Source of the DNA: Stenotrophomonas rhizophila
GTDB lineage: Bacteria > Pseudomonadota > Gammaproteobacteria > Xanthomonadales > Xanthomonadaceae
Direction: 5' to 3'
NCBI RefSeq assembly: GCF_003751305.1
Contig: NZ_RJKV01000002.1
Coordinates: forward strand, 1,302,001-1,366,000
Length of the DNA: 64,000 nucleotides
Below, in pieces: positions 34,991-46,738 of this stretch (position 1 is its first letter; each line of letters opens with the position of its first letter). The notes under the pieces were generated by a model, which was not told the origin of the DNA, did no database searches, and was given only the letters and a program-made list of their open reading frames with translations. Position numbers and translations under genes: made by a program.

Positions 34991-35013
34991 AGCCACGCAT
35001 GGCGTGGCTCTAC
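34991..35013. repeat. SMAG-like REP inside the arg operon
   Basis: AGCCACGC-ATG-GCGTGGCT followed by CTAC lies between argF' and argG. It may cut or stabilise the message between the two genes. Confidence 0.75.
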
Positions 35014-35062
35014 CGGCTCCAGAACGCAATCAATACCGCATTTCCAATTGGACCTGACCCCC

Positions 35063-36256
35063 ATGAGCAAGAAAGACATCGTCCTGGCCTTCTCCGGCGG
35101 ACTCGACACCAGCTTCTGCGTGCCCTACCTGCAGGAGCGCGGCTACAACGTGCACACCGTGTTCGCCGATACCGGCGGCGTGGATGACGAAGAGCGCGAT
35201 TTCATCGAGCAGCGTGCCGCCGAGCTGGGCGTCACCACCCATGTCACCGTCGATGGTGGCCCGGCGATCTGGAGTGGCTTCGTCAAGCCGTTCGTGTGGG
35301 CCGGCGAAGGCTACCAGGGCCAGTACCCGCTGCTGGTCTCCGATCGCTACCTGATCGTGGATGCCGCGCTCAAGCGCGCCGCCGAACTGGGCACCAACAT
35401 CATCGCCCACGGCTGCACCGGCATGGGCAACGACCAGGTCCGTTTCGATCTGGCCGTGAAGGCATTGGGCGATTACCAGATCGTCGCGCCGATCCGTGAA
35501 ATCCAGAAGGAACACACCCAGACCCGCGCCTACGAGCAGAAGTACCTGGAAGAGCGTGGCTTCGGCGTGCGTGCCAAGCAGCAGGCCTACACGATCAACG
35601 AGAACCTGCTCGGCCTGACCATGTCCGGCGGCGAGATCGACCGTTGGGAAGCGCCGGGCGAGGGTGCCCGCGGCTGGTGCGCCCCGCGCAGCGAATGGCC
35701 AGTCGAGCCGCTCACCGTCACCCTGAAGTTCGTCGAAGGCGAAGCCGTCGAGCTGGACGGCAAAGCGCTGCCGGGTGAGCAGATCCTGGCCAAGCTCAAC
35801 AAGCTGTTCGCCCCGTACGGCGTCGGCCGTGGCGTCTACACCGGTGACACCGTGATCGGCCTGAAGGGCCGCATCGTGTTCGAAGCCCCCGGCCTGGTCT
35901 CGCTGCTGGCCGCACACCGCGCGCTAGAAGATGCGGTGCTGACCAAGCAGCAGAACCGCTTCAAGCCGGACGTGGCACGCAAGTGGGTGGAGCTGGTGTA
36001 CGAAGGCTTCTACCACGACCCGCTCAAGACCGACATCGAAGCCTTCCTGAAGTCCTCGCAGACCAAGGTCAACGGCGAAGTGGTGCTGGAAACCCGCGGT
36101 GGCCGTGTGGATGCCGTGGCCGTGAAGTCGCCGCACCTGCTCAATGCCAAGGGCGCCACCTATGCACAGTCGGCGGACTGGGGCGTGGAAGAAGCCGAAG
36201 GGTTCATCAAGCTGTTCGGCATGAGCTCGACGTTGTATGCGCAGGTGAATCGCTGA
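35063..36256 (+). CDS. argG: argininosuccinate synthase
   Basis: A 397-residue ATP-dependent ligase that joins citrulline and aspartate. The N-type ATP pyrophosphatase loop is [32 protein letters not shown] and the citrulline/aspartate-binding segment [17 protein letters not shown] are present. ATG 35063 ([13 protein letters not shown]) is preferred to TTG 35048. In this pathway citrulline arises after deacetylation of acetylcitrulline by the ArgE-like enzyme encoded 0.5 kb downstream. A GC-rich hairpin (36274-36298) without T-run follows the gene. Confidence 0.96.
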   Translation: MSKKDIVLAFSGGLDTSFCVPYLQERGYNVHTVFADTGGVDDEERDFIEQRAAELGVTTHVTVDGGPAIWSGFVKPFVWAGEGYQGQYPLLVSDRYLIVDAALKRAAELGTNIIAHGCTGMGNDQVRFDLAVKALGDYQIVAPIREIQKEHTQTRAYEQKYLEERGFGVRAKQQAYTINENLLGLTMSGGEIDRWEAPGEGARGWCAPRSEWPVEPLTVTLKFVEGEAVELDGKALPGEQILAKLNKLFAPYGVGRGVYTGDTVIGLKGRIVFEAPGLVSLLAAHRALEDAVLTKQQNRFKPDVARKWVELVYEGFYHDPLKTDIEAFLKSSQTKVNGEVVLETRGGRVDAVAVKSPHLLNAKGATYAQSADWGVEEAEGFIKLFGMSSTLYAQVNR

Positions 36257-36319
36257 TCGATTGATCGACGTGTCCGGCGGGTGCGCGCTACCCGCCGGGC
36301 GTTGAACCGGACCGAGACC

Positions 36320-36769
36320 ATGAACCTGCACGTCTGCACCGATAAACAGCGGCTCGATGTCGCGCTGATTCACCAGTATCTGTCGACCCAGGCGTCTTGG
36401 AGCGAAGGGATTCCACGGGAAACGGTGCAGCGGGCGATCGACGGCTCCTTGTGCGTCGGCGGCTATCTGGACGATGGCAGCCAAGTGGCCTTTGCCCGGG
36501 TGATCACCGACGGTGCGACCTTCGGCTACCTGGCCGATGTGTTCGTGTTGGCCGACCACCGCGGGCGCGGCTACAGCACGGCGTTGATCGAGGCGTTGCT
36601 GGCGGAGCCGGCGCTGCAGGGTCTGCGCCGTTTCATGCTCGCCACCCGCGACGCGCATGGCCTGTACGCGCGTTTCGGGTTCGCTGCTCCGGCGCGCCCG
36701 GAGCTGCTCATGGAAATAGCACGACCCACGATCTACCAGGATGCGGCCGCTGCCGCAGTGAAGGACTGA
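36320..36769 (+). CDS. GNAT family N-acetyltransferase
   Basis: A 149-residue acetyltransferase. The acetyl-CoA site is VFVLADHRGRGYSTALIEALL (motif A, RxxGxG/A form), with LARVI-like strand FARVITDGATFGYLADVFV before it and HGLYARFGF after it. It is placed between argG and argE, 5 nt before the latter. Small GNATs of this type are often amino-acid or antibiotic acetylases, but the substrate cannot be read here. It is unlikely to be the committed NAGS, because a NAGS domain is fused to ArgB below. Confidence 0.85.
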   Translation: MNLHVCTDKQRLDVALIHQYLSTQASWSEGIPRETVQRAIDGSLCVGGYLDDGSQVAFARVITDGATFGYLADVFVLADHRGRGYSTALIEALLAEPALQGLRRFMLATRDAHGLYARFGFAAPARPELLMEIARPTIYQDAAAAAVKD

Positions 36770-36774
36770 CCCGC

Positions 36775-37863
36775 ATGCTCGAAAACACCCTTACCCATCT
36801 GCAGGCCCTGGTTTCGTTCGACACGCGCAATCCGCCGCGTGCGATCACCACCGGCGGCATCTTCGATTACCTGCGTGCGAACCTGCCCGGGTTCAACGTG
36901 GAGGTGATCGACCATGGCGACGGTGCAGTCAGCCTGTATGCGGTGCGTGGCACCCCGAAGTACCTGTTCAACGTGCACCTGGATACCGTGCCGGATTCGC
37001 CGCATTGGACGGCCGACCCGCATGTGATGCGGCGCGCCGAGGACCGCGTGATCGGCCTGGGCGTGTGTGACATCAAGGGCGCCGCGGCTGCGTTGGTGGC
37101 GGCTGCGAACGCCAGCGATGGCGACGCCGCGTTTCTGTTCTCCAGCGACGAGGAGGCCAACGACCCGCGCTGCATCGCCGCCTTCCTCGCCCGTGGCATT
37201 GCGTATGAAGCGGTGCTGGTGGCCGAGCCGACGATGAGCGAAGCGGTACTCGCGCACCGTGGCATCAGCTCGGTGCTGATGCAGTTCACGGGTCGCGCCG
37301 GGCATGCCTCGGGCAAGCAGGATGCGGCCGCCAGCGCACTGCACCAGGCGATGCGCTGGGGCAACCGCGCGCTGGACCATGTGGAGTCGCTGTCGCATGC
37401 ACGCTTTGGCGGGCTGACCGGCCTGCGCTTCAACATCGGGCGCGTGGAAGGCGGCATCAAGGCCAACATGATCGCGCCCGCGGCCGAGGTGCGGTTCGGC
37501 TTCCGCCCGCTGCCCTCGATGGACATCGATGCGCTGCTGGCCACCTTCGCCGGGTTCGCCGAGCCGGCCGCCGCGGTGTTCACCGAGACCTTCCGCGGCC
37601 CGAGTTTCCCGGCCGGCGACATTGCCGAAGCAGAAAACCGCCGCCTGGCCGCGCGCGACGTGGCCGATGCGCTGGATATCCCGATCGGCAATGCGGTGGA
37701 TTTCTGGACCGAGGCTTCGCTGTTCTCGGCCGGGGGTTACACCACGCTGGTATACGGCCCGGGCGACATCGCCCAGGCCCATACCGCCGATGAGTTCGTG
37801 ACGCTGGAGCAGCTGCAGCGTTACGCCGAGTCCGTGCACCGCATCATTGCGCACGGCGCCTGA
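36775..37863 (+). CDS. argE: acetylornithine/acetylcitrulline deacetylase (M20 family)
   Basis: A 362-residue di-zinc M20 hydrolase. Metal and catalytic motifs: [14 protein letters not shown] (His/Asp), [15 protein letters not shown] (Asp), SSDEEANDP (catalytic Glu and ligand Glu), AEPT, and QAHTADEFV near the C-terminus (His). Annotated as ArgE, but with an acetylornithine carbamoyltransferase in the same cluster its natural substrate is probably N-acetylcitrulline, as shown for the X. campestris enzyme. ATG 36775 follows the GNAT stop by 5 nt. Confidence 0.92.
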   Translation: MLENTLTHLQALVSFDTRNPPRAITTGGIFDYLRANLPGFNVEVIDHGDGAVSLYAVRGTPKYLFNVHLDTVPDSPHWTADPHVMRRAEDRVIGLGVCDIKGAAAALVAAANASDGDAAFLFSSDEEANDPRCIAAFLARGIAYEAVLVAEPTMSEAVLAHRGISSVLMQFTGRAGHASGKQDAAASALHQAMRWGNRALDHVESLSHARFGGLTGLRFNIGRVEGGIKANMIAPAAEVRFGFRPLPSMDIDALLATFAGFAEPAAAVFTETFRGPSFPAGDIAEAENRRLAARDVADALDIPIGNAVDFWTEASLFSAGGYTTLVYGPGDIAQAHTADEFVTLEQLQRYAESVHRIIAHGA

Positions 37864-37936
37864 TCGAATGACGCCGTCGTGGTCCCCCACTGACGGAACT
37901 CCCATCGCGGCCCCGGCCGCCTGCGACGATATCGAA

Positions 37937-39262
37937 ATGCCTTCTTCCCAGCCCCACCGCCAGACCCGTCAGACCATCGTGCGCCTGCTCTCGAGCATGG
38001 CCAGCGCGAAGGAGATCAGCCAGTACCTCAAGCGTTTCTCGCAGCTGGACGCCAAGCGCTTCGCCGTGGTCAAAGTCGGCGGCGCGGTGCTGCGCGATGA
38101 CCTGGAGGCGCTGACCTCCTCGCTGTCGTTCCTGCAGGAAGTCGGCCTGACCCCGATCGTGCTGCATGGCGCCGGCCCGCAGCTGGACGCCGAACTGTCG
38201 GCGGCCGGCATCGAGAAGCAGACCGTGAACGGCCTGCGCGTGACCTCGGCCGAAGGCCTGGCGATCGTGCGCCGGGTGTTCCAGGCCTCCAATCTGCAAC
38301 TGGTCGAAGCGCTGCAGCAGAACGGTGCGCGCGCGACCTCGATTACCGGCGGCGTGTTCGAAGCCGAGTATCTGGATCAGGCCACCTACGGCCTGGTCGG
38401 TGAAGTCAAGAAGGTCAACCTGGCCCCGATCGAAGCCAGTCTGCGCGCCGGCTCGATCCCGGTGATCACCAGCCTGGGCGAAACCCGCTGCGGGCAGATC
38501 CTCAACGTCAACGCCGATTTCGCCGCCAACGAGCTGGTGCAGGAACTGCAGCCGTACAAGATCATCTTCCTGACCGGTACCGGTGGTCTGCTCGATGAAG
38601 AGGGCAAGGTGATCGACTCGATCAACCTCTCCACCGAGTACGACCAGCTGATGCAGCAGCCGTGGATCCATGGCGGCATGCGGGTCAAGATCGAACAGAT
38701 CAAGGACCTGCTGGATCGGCTGCCACTGGAGTCCTCGGTGTCGATCACGCGGCCGGCGGACCTGGCCAAGGAACTGTTCACCCACAAGGGCTCCGGCACG
38801 CTGGTGCGCAAGGGTGAGAAAGTGCTGCGCGCTACCGCATGGGATGCGCTCGATCTGCCGCGCCTGAAGCAGCTGATCGAATCCAGCTTCGGCCGTACCC
38901 TGGTGCCGGATTATTTCCAGAAGACCAAGCTGCTGCGCGCCTACGTGAGCGAGAACTATCGCACCGCAGTGATCCTCACCGACGAGCCCGAAGGCGTCTA
39001 CCTGGACAAGTTCGCGGTGCTCGACGACGCGCAGGGCGAAGGCCTGGGCCGCGCGGTCTGGAATGTCATGCTGGACGAAACCCCGCAGCTGTTCTGGCGC
39101 TCGCGCAACGGCAACCCGATCAACCACTTCTACTACGCGCAATCCGACGGGTGCTACAAGCAGGGCACCTGGAAGGTGTTCTGGTTCGGCGCCGATGGCT
39201 TCGACCGCATCAAAGCGTACGTCGAGCATTGCGCCGCTCGCACCCCCAGCCTGGAGGGCTGA
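37937..39262 (+). CDS. argB: bifunctional N-acetylglutamate synthase/kinase (NAGS/NAGK fusion)
   Basis: A 441-residue fusion. The N-terminal amino-acid kinase domain (about 1-285) phosphorylates N-acetylglutamate: [48 protein letters not shown]. The C-terminal GNAT-like DUF619 domain (about 295-440) makes N-acetylglutamate, with [35 protein letters not shown] and [14 protein letters not shown]. This vertebrate-like architecture is known from Xanthomonas and Maricaulis. It explains why no separate argA or argJ is in the cluster. ATG 37937 is chosen; ATG 37868 is an in-frame alternative. Confidence 0.94.
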   Translation: MPSSQPHRQTRQTIVRLLSSMASAKEISQYLKRFSQLDAKRFAVVKVGGAVLRDDLEALTSSLSFLQEVGLTPIVLHGAGPQLDAELSAAGIEKQTVNGLRVTSAEGLAIVRRVFQASNLQLVEALQQNGARATSITGGVFEAEYLDQATYGLVGEVKKVNLAPIEASLRAGSIPVITSLGETRCGQILNVNADFAANELVQELQPYKIIFLTGTGGLLDEEGKVIDSINLSTEYDQLMQQPWIHGGMRVKIEQIKDLLDRLPLESSVSITRPADLAKELFTHKGSGTLVRKGEKVLRATAWDALDLPRLKQLIESSFGRTLVPDYFQKTKLLRAYVSENYRTAVILTDEPEGVYLDKFAVLDDAQGEGLGRAVWNVMLDETPQLFWRSRNGNPINHFYYAQSDGCYKQGTWKVFWFGADGFDRIKAYVEHCAARTPSLEG

Positions 39263-39267
39263 ACCTC

Positions 39268-39863
39268 ATGAATCTCGCCGATTGGACCAAGGTCCCCACA
39301 CTGGCCGGCACACACGCCCGGCTGGAGCCGCTGCAGATGGCGCACATCGATGGCCTGCGCGGTGCACTGGGGGATGGCACCTTGTCCAGGCTCTGGTACA
39401 CCCAGGTGCCCAGTGCGAAGACCATGACGGCCTATGTCCAGGCCGCGCTGCAGGCGCAGGCCGAGGGCAAGGTGTTGCCGTTCGTGGTCCTCAACGAGGC
39501 CGATGAAGTGGTCGGCACCACCCGCTACTACGATCTGGACGCCGAGGTGCCGCGCCTGAGCATCGGCTACACCTGGTATGGCGAGGCCGCCCAACGCACC
39601 GGCATCAACACCGAAACCAAGCTGATGCTGCTCACCCACGCCTTCGAGCGGCTGGAGTGCCTGAGCGTGGTGTTCGAGACCAGCTGGTTCAACCTCACCT
39701 CGCGCACCGCGATCGCGCGGTTGGGGGCCAAGCAGGACGGCGTGCTGCGCAACCACAAGCGCCACCCGGATGGCACCCCGCGCGACACCGTCATCTTCTC
39801 CATCATCGATGCGGAATGGCAGGGGGTGAAACGCCACCTGCAGCACCGCCTGGACGCACACGC

Positions 39864-39867
<4 letters not shown>
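39268..39867 (+). CDS. RimJ/RimL-type GNAT N-acetyltransferase in the arg cluster
   Basis: A 199-residue acetyltransferase of the RimJ/RimL branch. It has an N-terminal [14 protein letters not shown] strand-helix, [23 protein letters not shown] with the family WxG pattern, the acetyl-CoA region [17 protein letters not shown], and [23 protein letters not shown]. It lies 5 nt after argB and overlaps argC by 4 nt (ATGA), so it is translationally locked into the operon. The substrate is unknown; a role with acetylated arginine intermediates is possible but not shown. Confidence 0.87.
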
Positions 39868-40817
<950 letters not shown>

Positions 40818-40892
40818 ATTCCCACGGCGCAGCGCGGCCCCCTGCGCGCGCCCTGACAACCCGGCGGAGCGAATCCGCCTACGGAGCAAGAC

Positions 40893-42188
40893 ATGGCAGA
40901 CCTTCTGTGGCAGAAGCCCGGCGTGGCGGTAGACGCCAAGATCCAGACCTTCCTGGCCGGCGATGATGTGATCCTGGACCGCGAGTTCTTCCTGTACGAC
41001 GTGGCGGCCAGCAAGGCGCATGCGCAGGGCCTGGAGAACATCGGCATCCTTGGCGACGACGAGCGCATCGGCCTGCAGCGCGAGCTGGATGTGTTGGCCG
41101 AGGATTTCCGCAGTGGTGCGTTCGTGCTGGATGAGCGCTTCGAGGATTGCCACTCGGCGATCGAAGCGCGCCTGACCGAGCGCCTCGGCGATGCCGGCCG
41201 CAAGATCCACACCGGCCGCAGCCGCAACGACCAGATCCTGGTGGCGACCCGGCTGTGGCTGAAGGACAAGCTGCTGCGCGTGGCCGAGCTGAGCCGCGAA
41301 ATCGCCAAGGTCGCGCTGGATCGCGCCGAGGCCGAAAAAGACCTGCCGGTGCCGGGCTACACCCACATCCAGCGCGCCGTGGTGTCCTCGGCGGGCATGT
41401 GGTGGGCCGGCTGGGCCGAGGCCTTCATCGACAACGCGATCCGCGCGCACGACACCTTCAACCTGGTCGATGCCAATCCGCTCGGCACGGCCGCCGGTTA
41501 TGGCGTGAACCTGCCGCTGGACCGCGCGCACACCACCGAGGCACTCGGTTTCGCACGGATGCAGATCTCGCCGATCTACGCGCAGCTCTCGCGCGGCAAG
41601 TTCGAGCTGGCCGCCCTGGAAGCGCTTGGCGGCGCTACGCTGGATCTGCGTCGCATCGCGTGGGACCTGTCGTTGTTCACCAGCGGCGAGTTCGGCTTTG
41701 TCGCGCTGCCGGCGCAATACACCACCGGCAGTTCGATCATGCCGAACAAGCGCAACCCGGACGTGATCGAACTGATGCGCGCGACCCACGCCAGCGTGGC
41801 CGCGGCCCGCACCGAGATCGAGCAGCTGCTGTCGCTGCCGTCGGGCTATCACCGCGATCTGCAGAGCAGCAAGGGCGCGATCTTCCATGGCTTCGGCCGC
41901 GGCCTGGCCGCGCTGGAACTGCTGCCGGCGCTGCTGGCCAATCTGGAATGGCGCGACGACAAGCTGCGTGCGGCGATCGATTCGGGCATGTACGCCACCG
42001 ATGTCGCCGTGGAAGCGGCGGTGGCCGGTGTACCGTTCCGCGAGGCCTACAAGGCCGCCGCGGCGGCGGCGGATACGGCCGGGCAGGGGCGTACCCCCGA
42101 AGGCAGCCTGGCCGCGCGCGTGTCGCCCGGCGCGGCGGCCGACCTGCGGCTGGATGAACTGCGCGCCCGCTGGGCCGCACTGGTGTAA
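40893..42188 (+). CDS. argH: argininosuccinate lyase
   Basis: A 431-residue fumarase-superfamily lyase that releases arginine and fumarate. The superfamily signature is [19 protein letters not shown]; the substrate-site motifs [11 protein letters not shown] and [10 protein letters not shown] are both intact. The protein is somewhat shorter than the E. coli enzyme, as in other xanthomonads. A terminator follows, which makes argH the probable end of the arginine transcript. Confidence 0.95.
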   Translation: MADLLWQKPGVAVDAKIQTFLAGDDVILDREFFLYDVAASKAHAQGLENIGILGDDERIGLQRELDVLAEDFRSGAFVLDERFEDCHSAIEARLTERLGDAGRKIHTGRSRNDQILVATRLWLKDKLLRVAELSREIAKVALDRAEAEKDLPVPGYTHIQRAVVSSAGMWWAGWAEAFIDNAIRAHDTFNLVDANPLGTAAGYGVNLPLDRAHTTEALGFARMQISPIYAQLSRGKFELAALEALGGATLDLRRIAWDLSLFTSGEFGFVALPAQYTTGSSIMPNKRNPDVIELMRATHASVAAARTEIEQLLSLPSGYHRDLQSSKGAIFHGFGRGLAALELLPALLANLEWRDDKLRAAIDSGMYATDVAVEAAVAGVPFREAYKAAAAAADTAGQGRTPEGSLAARVSPGAAADLRLDELRARWAALV

Positions 42189-42193
42189 TCACG

Positions 42194-42219
42194 ACGGCGG
42201 CCGCAAGGTCGCCGTTTTT
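42194..42219 (+). terminator. rho-independent terminator after argH
   Basis: ACGGCGGCC-GCAA-GGTCGCCGT is a 9-bp stem with one G-U pair, followed by TTTTTG, 6 nt past the argH stop. Confidence 0.8.
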
Positions 42220-42257
42220 GTAACGTCTTGCCGGGTGCGCCCGGGAAAAGGACTCAC

Positions 42258-42518
42258 ATGAAAACCTGTTATCTGGTGATGGTCACCCGCACGCCGGACT
42301 TCCGCGATGAGGTCGGTGCCGAGCACGTGCGCTTTCTCGATGAGGTGCGGGCCCGCGGGCAGCTGCTGCTGACCGGTGGCTTCACCGACAAGAGCGGTGG
42401 AGCCTACGTGCTGCAGGATATTGCCGATCTGGACGCCGCGCAGGCGCTGGTCGACACTGATCCGCTGCTGGTGCACGGCAGTGCCACCGCCCGTATCCAC
42501 GAATGGAGCACGCGCTGA
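42258..42518 (+). CDS. YciI family protein
   Basis: An 86-residue dimeric alpha-beta barrel protein. The N-terminal CYLVMVTRTPDFRDEVGAEHVRFLDEV contains the conserved His of YciI proteins; GGFTDKSGGAYVLQDIADLDAAQALVDTDPLL is the second half of the fold. The family's role is not firmly known. AAAGGA at 42247-42252 sets the start at ATG 42258. It lies between argH and proB, 13 nt before proB. Confidence 0.88.
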   Translation: MKTCYLVMVTRTPDFRDEVGAEHVRFLDEVRARGQLLLTGGFTDKSGGAYVLQDIADLDAAQALVDTDPLLVHGSATARIHEWSTR

Positions 42519-42531
42519 GCGCGCCGATCAC

Positions 42532-43680
42532 ATGAACCACTCCGTGCCTTCGCCGTTCACCGAACAAGCCGTTCCGCAGTGGAAACGTGCCGTCCTCAAA
42601 GTAGGCAGCAGCCTGCTGGCGGCTGACGGCGGCGGTCTCTCGCCACGCCACGCACTGGGTCTGGCCCAGTTCGTCTCGGCCAATGTCCTGGCGGGGCGTG
42701 AAGTAGTGATCGTGTCTTCCGGAGCGGTGGCGGCGGGCCGGGCGATCGTGCCGCGCGCGCTGGAAGCCGGGGCAGCGATGGCCGCGCGGCAGGCACTGGC
42801 CGCTCTCGGCCAGGCGCAGCTGATCGGGTTGTGGCAGCGCTTCTTCGAGCGCCCGGTGGCGCAGGTGCTGCTGACCCATGACGACCTGCGTAACCGCCGC
42901 CGCTATCTCAACGCACGCGCCACGCTCAACGAGCTGCTGCGGCTCGGTGCGCTGCCGGTGGTGAACGAGAACGACACGGTCTCGGTGGATGAGCTCAAGC
43001 TCGGCGACAACGACAATCTGGCCGCGACTGTGGCCGCGTTGATCGACGCCGATGTACTGTTCATCGCGACCGATATCGACGGCCTGTACAGCGCCGATCC
43101 GCGGCGTGATCCGCAGGCACGGCCGATCCACGATGTGCCCGAGTTGACCGTCGAGGTGCTGGCGATGGCTGGGGGGGCCGGCAGCGGCGCGGGCACCGGC
43201 GGCATGCATACCAAGCTGGAGGCCGCGGCCAAGGCCGGGCGTGTGGGCATCGAGACCTGCCTGTTCAACGGGCGCAGCGCCGAGGTGGTGCGCGCGCTCA
43301 GCCAGGGCCGCCTCTTCGGCACCCGCATCCACGCCGCGCAGACCCGAGTGGCCGCGCGCAAGTACTGGCTGCGGCACGCACCGCTGGAACCGGGCGCGAT
43401 CCTGGTCGATAGCGGCGCGGCCGATGCGCTGCGTGGCAAGGGCGCCTCGCTGCTGCCCGGCGGCGTGGTCGGCGCGCAGGGGGACTTCCGCCGCGGCGAC
43501 ATGATCGAGATCCGGCAACGCACCGAGGCCGGCGAGGTCTGCCTGGCCCGTGGCGTCAGCCAGTACTCGGCCAGCGACATCCGCCGCGTCGCCGGGCGCC
43601 ACTCGCGCGACATCGAAAGCGTGCTCGGCTACAACTACGGTGGCAACGTCATCCACCGTGACGATCTGGTGCTGTTGTGA
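42532..43680 (+). CDS. proB: glutamate 5-kinase
   Basis: A 382-residue kinase for the first step of proline synthesis. It has an N-terminal amino-acid kinase domain (about 15-270: [64 protein letters not shown]) and a C-terminal PUA domain (about 285-375: [21 protein letters not shown]). ATG 42532 is family-like. The 4-nt stretch at its stop overlaps a GTG of the proA frame, but proA likely starts later. Confidence 0.95.
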   Translation: MNHSVPSPFTEQAVPQWKRAVLKVGSSLLAADGGGLSPRHALGLAQFVSANVLAGREVVIVSSGAVAAGRAIVPRALEAGAAMAARQALAALGQAQLIGLWQRFFERPVAQVLLTHDDLRNRRRYLNARATLNELLRLGALPVVNENDTVSVDELKLGDNDNLAATVAALIDADVLFIATDIDGLYSADPRRDPQARPIHDVPELTVEVLAMAGGAGSGAGTGGMHTKLEAAAKAGRVGIETCLFNGRSAEVVRALSQGRLFGTRIHAAQTRVAARKYWLRHAPLEPGAILVDSGAADALRGKGASLLPGGVVGAQGDFRRGDMIEIRQRTEAGEVCLARGVSQYSASDIRRVAGRHSRDIESVLGYNYGGNVIHRDDLVLL

Positions 43681-43715
43681 TCGCGTCCCCACCGTGTTTT
43701 TCCAAGGATATTGAG

Positions 43716-44978
43716 ATGGTCGCCAGCTCCACTACCGACGTCCGCACCCAGGCGCTGGCCTGCCGTGAGGCTGCCCAGCAACTCGCGCAGCTGTCCTCCG
43801 CCGCGAAGGCCGGACTGCTGGAGGCCATGGCCACCGCGCTGGACGCCGATACCGAGGCGATTCTCGCCGCCAACGCCCGCGATCTTGCGGCGGCCACGGA
43901 GAAGGGCGTCGGCACGGCGATGCTGGATCGCCTGGCCTTGAACCCGCAGCGTCTGGCCGGTATCGCCGCCGCCTTGCGCGAGGTCGCCGCATTGCCCGAT
44001 CCGGTCGGCCAGGTGACCCGTGATGACGTGCGTCCCAATGGCATCCGCGTGCAGAAGGTGCGCGTGCCGCTGGGCGTCATCGCGATGATCTACGAGGCGC
44101 GCCCGAACGTCACCGCCGATGCCGCCGCGCTGTGCATCAAGGCCGGCAACGGCGTCATCCTGCGCGGAGGCTCGGAGGCGATCCATTCCAATACCGCGAT
44201 TGCCGCGTCGCTCAAGCGTGCCCTGCGCGAGGCCGGCATTGCCGATGCGGCGTTGACGCTGGTCGAGGATCTGCGCCGCGAGACCATGCTGGCGCTGCTG
44301 CAGCTCAACGACCTGATCGATCTGGCGATTCCGCGCGGCGGGGAAGGGCTGATCCGCTTCGTGGCCGAGCATGCCCGCGTACCGGTGATCAAGCATTACA
44401 AGGGCGTCTGCCATCTGTACGTAGACCGTGCCGCCGATCCAGCACTGGCGCTGCGCCTGCTGATAGACGGCAAGTGCAGCCGGCCGTCGGCCTGCAACTC
44501 GCTGGAGACGCTGCTGGTCCATGCCGACCTCGCACCGACCTTCCTGCCCCTGGCAGCGAAAGCACTGGCCGAGCGTGGCGTGCAGCTACGCGCCGATGCG
44601 GTGGCACGCCAGTGGTTGCCCGACGCCGAGGCGGCCAGCGACGATGATTACGCCGCCGAGTATCTGGATCTGATCATCGCCGTGCGCGTGGTGGCTGACC
44701 TGGAGGACGCCCTCGCGCATATCCAGCAGTACAGTTCGGACCACACCGAAGTGATCGCGACCGAGGATGCCGCGGCGGCGGAGCGCTTCGTGCACGCGTT
44801 GCGTTCGGCGGTGGTGATGGTGAACGCCTCCTCGCGTTTCTCCGATGGTGGCGAGCTCGGCCTGGGTGCGGAGATCGGCATCTCCACCACCCGTCTGCAT
44901 GCCTACGGCCCGATGGGACTGGAAGCGCTCACCGTAGAGCGCTTCGTCGTCCGCGGCGAAGGCCAGACGCGCACGTAG
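43716..44978 (+). CDS. proA: gamma-glutamyl phosphate reductase
   Basis: A 420-residue aldehyde-dehydrogenase-fold enzyme, the second step of proline synthesis. [26 protein letters not shown] is the N-terminal signature. The catalytic Cys lies in [24 protein letters not shown] and [23 protein letters not shown] complete the pattern. AAGGA at 43704-43708 is well spaced from ATG 43716, so GTG 43677 (overlapping proB) is less likely. A SMAG-like palindrome separates it from the convergent pga operon. Confidence 0.95.
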   Translation: MVASSTTDVRTQALACREAAQQLAQLSSAAKAGLLEAMATALDADTEAILAANARDLAAATEKGVGTAMLDRLALNPQRLAGIAAALREVAALPDPVGQVTRDDVRPNGIRVQKVRVPLGVIAMIYEARPNVTADAAALCIKAGNGVILRGGSEAIHSNTAIAASLKRALREAGIADAALTLVEDLRRETMLALLQLNDLIDLAIPRGGEGLIRFVAEHARVPVIKHYKGVCHLYVDRAADPALALRLLIDGKCSRPSACNSLETLLVHADLAPTFLPLAAKALAERGVQLRADAVARQWLPDAEAASDDDYAAEYLDLIIAVRVVADLEDALAHIQQYSSDHTEVIATEDAAAAERFVHALRSAVVMVNASSRFSDGGELGLGAEIGISTTRLHAYGPMGLEALTVERFVVRGEGQTRT

Positions 44979-44985
44979 TCGGTGA

Positions 44986-45004
44986 TGCCGGCCAGCGGCC
45001 GGCA
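44986..45004. repeat. SMAG-like palindrome between proA and pgaD
   Basis: TGCCGGCC-AGC-GGCCGGCA fills the 32-nt gap between convergent proA and pgaD, the same arrangement as at 24636-24656. It probably marks the transcript ends. Confidence 0.7.
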
Positions 45005-45010
45005 CCACCC

Positions 45011-45487
45011 TCAACCGGCCAGCGCCTGCGCGGTCACCCGCACCGGCCGCGCGTGGTCATCCATGTGCAGGGTCACGGCCTTGCCGTCAGCCAGCGAGGC
45101 CGCCACGCCGGCACTCGCGCCAAGGTCATGCGCCATTTCTTCGCGGGTCACATCGTCATGTGGCAGCCGACGTTCCTTGCCCGAAAACCGCATGCGGTTG
45201 TACTCGGCCCAGGCGATCAGCAGCGCCGCGCAGCAGACCAGCATCACCGGCAGTGCGATCACCACGAACGGATCGACCGTCTGCTTCTGCTCATACAGCT
45301 GGGTCCAGGCCATCTGCCCGCCCAGCAGCCAGGAGACCAGCGTCACCAGCGGCGCCCACAGGTAGAAGTAGAACGCCCAGAAGGCGATGGTCACAAAGCC
45401 CCAGGCGGTACGCTGCAGCCGCGGCTGCTTGCGCGGTTTCTGGATCAGCCGCGAGTCGAAGCGGCGGGTGGATTTGACAGTGTTCAT
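45011..45487 (-). CDS. pgaD: poly-N-acetylglucosamine synthesis protein PgaD
   Basis: A 158-residue inner-membrane partner of the PgaC synthase. Two hydrophobic helices (TIAFWAFYFYLWAPLVTLVSWLL and VVIALPVMLVCCAALLIAWAEYNR) are preceded by a basic cytoplasmic leader. The RFSGKERR segment after TM2 is characteristic of PgaD. In E. coli PgaD and PgaC together bind c-di-GMP to activate polymer synthesis. The start overlaps the pgaC stop by 4 nt, and it is the last gene of pgaABCD. Confidence 0.88.
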   Translation of the reverse strand: MNTVKSTRRFDSRLIQKPRKQPRLQRTAWGFVTIAFWAFYFYLWAPLVTLVSWLLGGQMAWTQLYEQKQTVDPFVVIALPVMLVCCAALLIAWAEYNRMRFSGKERRLPHDDVTREEMAHDLGASAGVAASLADGKAVTLHMDDHARPVRVTAQALAG

Positions 45488-46731
45488 CGGATACCCCGGT
45501 CAGGACTGACCCAGACCGCGCGCTTGCCACGACGTTTGAAGATCGTCTTGGGGAACGCCACCAGGGTCGTGAACAGACTGATGAGCCAGTACGCCATCGG
45601 GTACCAGATCACCCAGAAGTAATTACGTCCAATATGCGTCTCGTAACGGCGGTCGATGATCAGGCTGCTGGCGAACTGCAGCAGACAGACCAGGGCCAGG
45701 ATCACGCCATGCCACTGCGGCAGCAGCGTGGCGATGTACAACTCCGGTGGCAGCACCATGAACTTGCCCAGCGCCCAGAGCACGATGATGGCCAGCATCG
45801 TGTACGCCCAGAGCACGCTGAGGATGTACTCCAGCAGCACGCCCCACATCCGCCGCTTGCGCCAGTGGAACAGCGAGCCGCCATGCCGCAGCAGCACTTC
45901 CACGCCGCCTTGCGCCCAGCGCAGCCGCTGCCGCCACAGCCCCTTCAGCGTTTCCGGCATCAGGATGAAACACAGCGCGTTGGGCTCGTAGCGGATGTCC
46001 CAATGATCCAGCTGCAGGCGCCAGCTGATGTCGATGTCTTCGGTCACCATGTCATCGGCCCAGTAGCCGATCCGGTGCAGCGCGGTGCGACGGAACGCGG
46101 CGATCACGCCGGAGATGGTGAAGATGCGCCCGTATACCCGCTGCGCACGTTTGATCATGCCGATGATCGAGGAGAACTCGGCCACCTGCAGCCGGCCCAG
46201 CAGGGTGGAGCGGTTGCGGATGCGCGGGTTGCCGGTCACCGCACCCACGCGCGGGCCGGAGGTCAGGTGCCAGACCATCCAGTGCGTGGCGTATTCCTCC
46301 AGCATCGCATCGCCATCGATGCACACCAGGAACTCCGAGCGAGCGGCGAGCGCGCCCATGCGCAGCGCATTGGCCTTGCCCAGGTTGCGGTCCAGATGCA
46401 CCACGCGCAGGCGTGGGTGCAGGGCGGCCAGGGCATCCAGCCGTGCCCCGGTATCGTCGCTGCTGCCATCGTTGATGGCGATCACTTCGAAATCCGGGTA
46501 GTTCTGCTTGAGCGCCGAGCCGAGCGTGTCGTCCAGATTCTCCGCCTCGTTGTGGCAGGGAATCAGGATCGACGCGAACGGGTACTCGTCCATCGGCGGC
46601 GGATCATCGCGGTCGCGTGCCTTGCGTTCGCGCCGGAAGAAGTAATACAGGCCGCCGGACATCCAGAAGAAGGCCATCACCATCGGGTAGAAGAAGGCGA
46701 ACTGGAACAGGGTATAGAGAAGAGGATGCAT
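45484..46731 (-). CDS. pgaC: poly-beta-1,6-N-acetylglucosamine synthase PgaC
   Basis: A 415-residue family 2 glycosyltransferase that polymerises and exports PNAG from UDP-GlcNAc. N-terminal helices (LLYTLFQFAFFYPMVMAFFW) are followed by the GT2 core: ILIPCHNEAENL, INDGSSDD, VCIDGDAML, MVTEDIDISWR, and QRLRWAQGGVEVLL, i.e. all D, DxD, TED and Q(R/Q)xRW motifs. C-terminal membrane helices follow. ATG 46731 gives the family start MHPLLYTLFQ; the 30-codon extension upstream is rejected. Confidence 0.95.
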   Translation of the reverse strand: MHPLLYTLFQFAFFYPMVMAFFWMSGGLYYFFRRERKARDRDDPPPMDEYPFASILIPCHNEAENLDDTLGSALKQNYPDFEVIAINDGSSDDTGARLDALAALHPRLRVVHLDRNLGKANALRMGALAARSEFLVCIDGDAMLEEYATHWMVWHLTSGPRVGAVTGNPRIRNRSTLLGRLQVAEFSSIIGMIKRAQRVYGRIFTISGVIAAFRRTALHRIGYWADDMVTEDIDISWRLQLDHWDIRYEPNALCFILMPETLKGLWRQRLRWAQGGVEVLLRHGGSLFHWRKRRMWGVLLEYILSVLWAYTMLAIIVLWALGKFMVLPPELYIATLLPQWHGVILALVCLLQFASSLIIDRRYETHIGRNYFWVIWYPMAYWLISLFTTLVAFPKTIFKRRGKRAVWVSPDRGIR

Positions 46732-46738
46732 GGCGACC

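Noticed and set aside
36274-36298. Rho-independent terminator after argG
   Set aside because: The CCGGCGGGT/ACCCGCCGG stem is strong but has no T-run, and the next gene follows closely on the same strand.
43677-43715. proA starting at GTG 43677, overlapping proB
   Set aside because: ATG 43716 has AAGGA with 7-nt spacing and matches the family N-terminus.
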